In this document: positions 47,501 through 52,842 of the stretch, in pieces
Layout: every line of letters starts with the position of its first letter
Position numbering within the stretch: position 1 is the stretch's first letter
From: Sabellastarte sp. h YS-2021
Taxonomy: Eukaryota > Annelida > Polychaeta > Sabellida > Sabellidae
Length of the DNA stretch: 64,000 bases
Direction: 5' to 3'
Assembly: GCA_964017235.1 (NCBI GenBank)
Contig: OZ024935.1
Coordinates: 35,257,596-35,321,595, forward strand
The notes under the pieces: generated by a model
What the model was told of the DNA's origin: nothing
The model's database searches: none
The model's input: the letters and a program-made list of their open reading frames with translations, nothing else
Translations under genes and position numbers: made by a program

Positions 47501-50500
47501 TACCACAGAAGACGGATCGACTAACACCTCCTTTGCTTTAGCCTTTTCCTTTCTGAGTTTATAGGTAGGAGTACTTAACTTGAGCACTTGCTCCGGGGTA
47601 AGGACACTGCAAAAGTCACACTGCAGATTTTGAACACAAGGGTCATCACCCTGTCCTTTCTCGCGACAACGCGCACACCTACTATGTTTGTCAAATGAAG
47701 CCATAATATGGCCACACGCACCCTTTTTCTGTCCTGGAGATGCCATGATAGAAAAGTCAACTAATGGCAACAATTCCGACACAAATTAAACAGATATAAC
47801 ACAAATATAAAACCAAAAGGTTCACAGATAAAAATCCACAACTTTAAATATCGCGCCAAACGAAAAAGATGCTATGACGTCACGTCCCTCTGGCGAGTGA
47901 GGCAGGAACTAGGCCACCTGGCGAGTGGATTGTAGTGTGCCGGTCCTGCCGGGGGTGAAACCCGGGACGTCTTTTTCTTTCGTTTGGCGGGACCGGCTGG
48001 CGCCGGGCTATAGCTATCGTCTGGTAGGTAAGATGTATTAATGCAATGAAATTGAATTTTTTGCCCTTCTCATGGCATGGAAGAGATTGACTGCAATTCC
48101 ACCAGGACACACTCACAAACCAAATCTATTGATCATTTGTTTATTGCTATTTTCTTTCTGGTAAACATTTTTTGTGAACTTTTAAATATAATAAATCCAA
48201 GAAACAAAGTGATTTCGTCAAAATATGAATATAGGAGAAGTATTTTTTACTAGAAAATCAACCCACTTCATGAATGTTTGGTGAAGTTATTTTTCAAAGA
48301 TTTTGTGCAATTTTACAATTGAAAGAAGCAAGTTATGAACAAATTGTTACATAATGTTGCTGCCATCACTTTCTTCTGTATATCTGCCAAATACAGTGTT
48401 CCTAGCTAATTTACTTTTCACACAGCACTCAAAGAACCTGGAAAATCGACCCACTTCATGCTAACCCATGTATGCTATTGACATCCCTAGTATTTAGCAT
48501 GCTTACAGCCTTACCTGTATTGTGTTTTCTATGTTGAGATCTGTCAGTGTTGAAGTGATATCAGCTGACTGTACAAGACTCACTGTGAACCATTTGCCCC
48601 ACCTGTCTAGTAACACACCTGTAGTTGTGGCTAGAGACTCAGGTAATGTAAATAGCCTCTGTATACCTGGTAATAATGTAGACCAACAGTAGGTTCAGGT
48701 AAGCTAAAATACACACACCTACAATGTATGCCAATTGGGTAACATAATACCATGTGATAATATAGAATGACAACAAGTTCAGGAAAGTTAAAAATGTTCT
48801 CTGAATTAGGGATAGGTCGATACCAAAAATGTGTGCATCAGATCGCCAATGCAAAACCAAACTGATTTCGGGAGTCCACATTTTAGTACATAAACAGTGT
48901 GTCATAATCTAAACACGGCAACATAATCAATATAAAGGCCTGCAAATGCACGATAAATATTGGATAAAAGCTTAGAATTTCTTCAGATTTTTTGTATGTT
49001 TCTGACATTTTAACTCTTCCTGCCATTATATGTGTTGACAAGCAAAGTGCCAGCTGGAAAATTTTTACCACACTATTTCAGTAAAACGCTCTCAATACCA
49101 AAACACCAACCCTGCTCACCCATCCCTGCTCTGAATACACACGATTGTGATCAGACCACTAACCAAAGGATACATCTGGTTCCAGGGATTTGAAACCAAA
49201 TGAAATCCGATATTTCCTGTGCTTGTCATTACACAGTGAAACTAAACCATGATCATGCACAGTCAATAGCTTAAAAAAAGGTAACATTTTTGTGAGATAT
49301 TCTGAAATTAATAAACACATTGTGAAAGTGAAGCATTTTGTCAAACATATTTCTTTTTTATTGATGTGCTCAGCAATTAGAGAAGGATTAAATATTGATA
49401 AATAACTACATTTCTGACCAAGTGTCATCTTCACACACAATACTAACACCATTCCTAATTTAGATTTTAAGTATTATTGGCTAGATTATAAGAAAGAAAT
49501 TATGAAACCATATTCATAATTATTCTTAACTTCAAAGTGACCTTAGAACACTTAGAAATTCAGTACAGGTCCTCATATCACTCTGAGCTAAGAATGTTCA
49601 TATGATTTTATAATTTCTTGTATAAAATCTGAGTAACACTTATGATCTAAATTAGGAATGGTCTGAATACCAGCCCTGGTCATTTTAAACACTTCTTATT
49701 CAACTATTATTTCCACATTACACTCAAAAGTTAATTGGAAAAGCTCTTCTATTTGTCTATTTAGTTCTACTTAAAAGTGTTTATTACTAGTCAGATTTCT
49801 ACTACTTGATTGTAATGTTTTGGTGTAACTCATTAGATTTACCTATCTTTCCATACATGACATTTCCATTATCAAGTAGAAAAATAAATGCCACTTGTCT
49901 GGGTAGCATGACAACTGAATTGACCTCTGTGTTGCTAGGCAACTGTCCCATTGATTTATACTGATTACCTCCATCTTCAGAAACATATATCTGTGGTGCA
50001 AAACAAAAAGAGAGAGATAATAAAGCACATATTAGTTTTATATGTAATTAAGAAACACTTGTCTTTAGATATTCACCATAACATCTTTGATATGGAACAT
50101 CCAAAACTGGTGTGACTATCAACATTTTATGCCTAAACTGAGTTTCAACCAATCAGAATGCAGAATTTGTGGGAAATATATTATAAGGCAAAGGGTAACA
50201 CAGCTGAAAAGTGTGACCAATGTGTACTGGGTACAAAAATGAGAAACTGGACTGGGGGTGCTCGGTGGTCAAATTTCATCCCATTTGCTGGATGGGCATG
50301 ATGGACCTTATATACATTTTGTACTTACAGTAGTTTCCCTCTATTTTACACCAGCAGTATAAGATTCAGGGTACGGCATTTCGTGCAAGATGTCTTGACA
50401 TGTTAAAGCTGTAGTTACAATAATAAGGAGATCCCAGCCATTGTAAGTGTGAAAGATTTGGGGCACATAATTTCTTATAAGTTGTCTTCACATCTCAAAT

Positions 50501-52806
50501 ATCTAAGACCACAAATAAGGGAAACATTGGCCATTATAAGTATGAAGGACCACATTCAAGCTCAAATGAGGGGTTCACCATGATGATGACCCCACCAAAA
50601 GATTCGAAGCACACAATTTCCTATAAGTTGTCTTCACAACCAAAAAAGCTACAACCTATTATAAGTGAGATACAGGCGACTATCTATAGATATCAAGGAC
50701 TAAATGCGACTTCCAAGGAGGGGCCAAAGCTCAAATCTGACCCCACCACAAGAATTAGAGCACATTGTTTCCTGTAAGTTATCTTGACATTCCAAACGTC
50801 TTAGCCAAATTATAAGGTGCAACCAATAATAAGGGAGATATAGGTCATTATAAGTATGAAGGACCATGTTCGACCTTAAAAGAGGGGTCGAAGGTCAAAT
50901 CTGAACCAACCCAAAAATTTGGGGCACATGATTTCTCATAAGTCATCTTCACATCCAAACCTCTACGACCAATAATAAGGGAGATATACACCATTATAGG
51001 CATCAAGGATCACATTCGACCTTCAAGGAGGGCTCCAAGGTCAAATCTGACATCACCAAAAGATTCGAGGCACATGATTTCCTATAAGTTGTCTTCACAT
51101 CCAAAACCTCCATGAGTTATACTAAGGGAGACAGGCCATTATAGGTATCAAGGACCACATTCGACCTTGAAGAAGGGGCCCAAGGTCAAATGTGAACCCA
51201 CCCTAAAATTCAGGGCAGATGATTTCCCATAAGTTGTCTTTACCGCCAAAACCTCTACGACCAATAATAAGGGAGATATAAGCCATTATATGTATTAAGG
51301 CCCACATTCAACCTTGAAGGAGTAAACTAAAAAGTTTAAATCCTGGATATTGAAACAAAATTTGTTGTAGCCAATATCCCCAACCGCTAACACAAAGCGA
51401 AGTTTATCAAAACAAAACATAGCAGTTCTGATCAAAAACTATAAAAATAAAAGTGTACAATTTCTTCAGATTTTGGGCTTATTTCAAATATTTGCATTGT
51501 AAGTTTATAGTTATACATACAATGGTAATACTAATATACTTCTTTGTACATCAACATCAGCAACCCTGTCCCAAAACAATAAATATTGCAAGTATCGGCA
51601 AATGATGTATTGACTTGGAAGTTATGACACTGACTGGTTACTGAAGCTAAATAGATGCCCTGTAAGTATGTATACAAAATACAACACATTTGGAGTAGAT
51701 TAAGAAAAATGTTTCATTTATATAATCAAGAAAATTTTATGTATTGTTCAGTGAATACATTATTTTTGCTATAAACAAGGCTTTAACAAACCATACCTGT
51801 TCACCATAAGCAAATAGATAGTAGGAATCTGGGTGAAAGACTACTTTTGACACTTCGGTACCTGATGCAAACTCATACGTAGGAAATACAGCCTTCTCTT
51901 TCAGTAACTGATGTTCCAGGTTTCTTGTTTCTGAAATTCTTCTTCCATTCTGTAGTTTTCAAGGAGAAAACAAAATTTTTTTTTCAAGTTATTAATATGG
52001 AAATAAGGAAAAAATGTTAAATCAAATTTATTTGTGTGGGATGCCTGAATTTTAAAAGGTGTGAACAATTATTGACACATTTAAATTGACCTTAATTTAG
52101 CATAACCTAAAAGTCTCTTGTTCACAGAAATAATTGAATCAAGAGTAAATTACAATATATTGAACAACAAAGCTATATATTTTCAGTTTCACTGCATATT
52201 TTACTTTATCAGCTCAGTACAATTTGAAACAAGCCAATAATTTTGGAATTCGCATGTTGCAATCTATAAGTGACGATAATGCCTTCACAATTTGAGTGTC
52301 TTTAAATTCTAGTATTATTGTAGGTTTTTATTAATTTATTAGGTAATCTACCTTTACATTTTTAAAGACAATGATGCTTTGACATTTCCAATTTTGAAAA
52401 ACAACTTTAAATTGCTGTAAAATATTATTTTTGTATTTGAAATAAAACCATAAATAAACTCTTGCAAATTTAGAAGATGCAACATATTAACTATGATATA
52501 TTAAGTTTGATATCTTAATGAACTTATAAGAGCTGATAGATAAATGACTTTACACTGTCTTTATAGAGTATGACCAGGGTGTCTGTGTGATAGTTATGTA
52601 CTGCATCAAACACTCTTGACCAGGATGAGGTCACTGGCTGGACACTTGACCACTGCTTAAAACTCTCATGACTGTACTTCACATTATTCACCTGAATAAA
52701 AGAGATTTTTTTTATCAACTTCAGGTATTTTGACTGTAGTATTTATTATTTAGTATTTATTGCCTGAAGAAAATATACAAGACTTTTTGGGATTGTTCAC
52801 TTTTAG

Positions 52807-52842
<36 letters not shown>

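Larger units (their letters stand above)
41853..48054 (-). mobile_element. DIRS element 4, complete and apparently intact, in the intron between exons 6 and 7
   Basis: 6.2-kb DIRS1-like retrotransposon. On its sense (minus) strand the order is left terminal repeat, gag, Pol (RT-RNase H-methyltransferase), tyrosine recombinase, ICR, right terminal repeat. All three frames are open. Terminal repeats 41893-42063 and 47860-48032 are exact inverted copies over the stretch compared. ICR halves pair with both ends. This is the best candidate for an active copy and for a helper of elements 2 and 3, though it belongs to a different subfamily by sequence. Confidence 0.95.
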
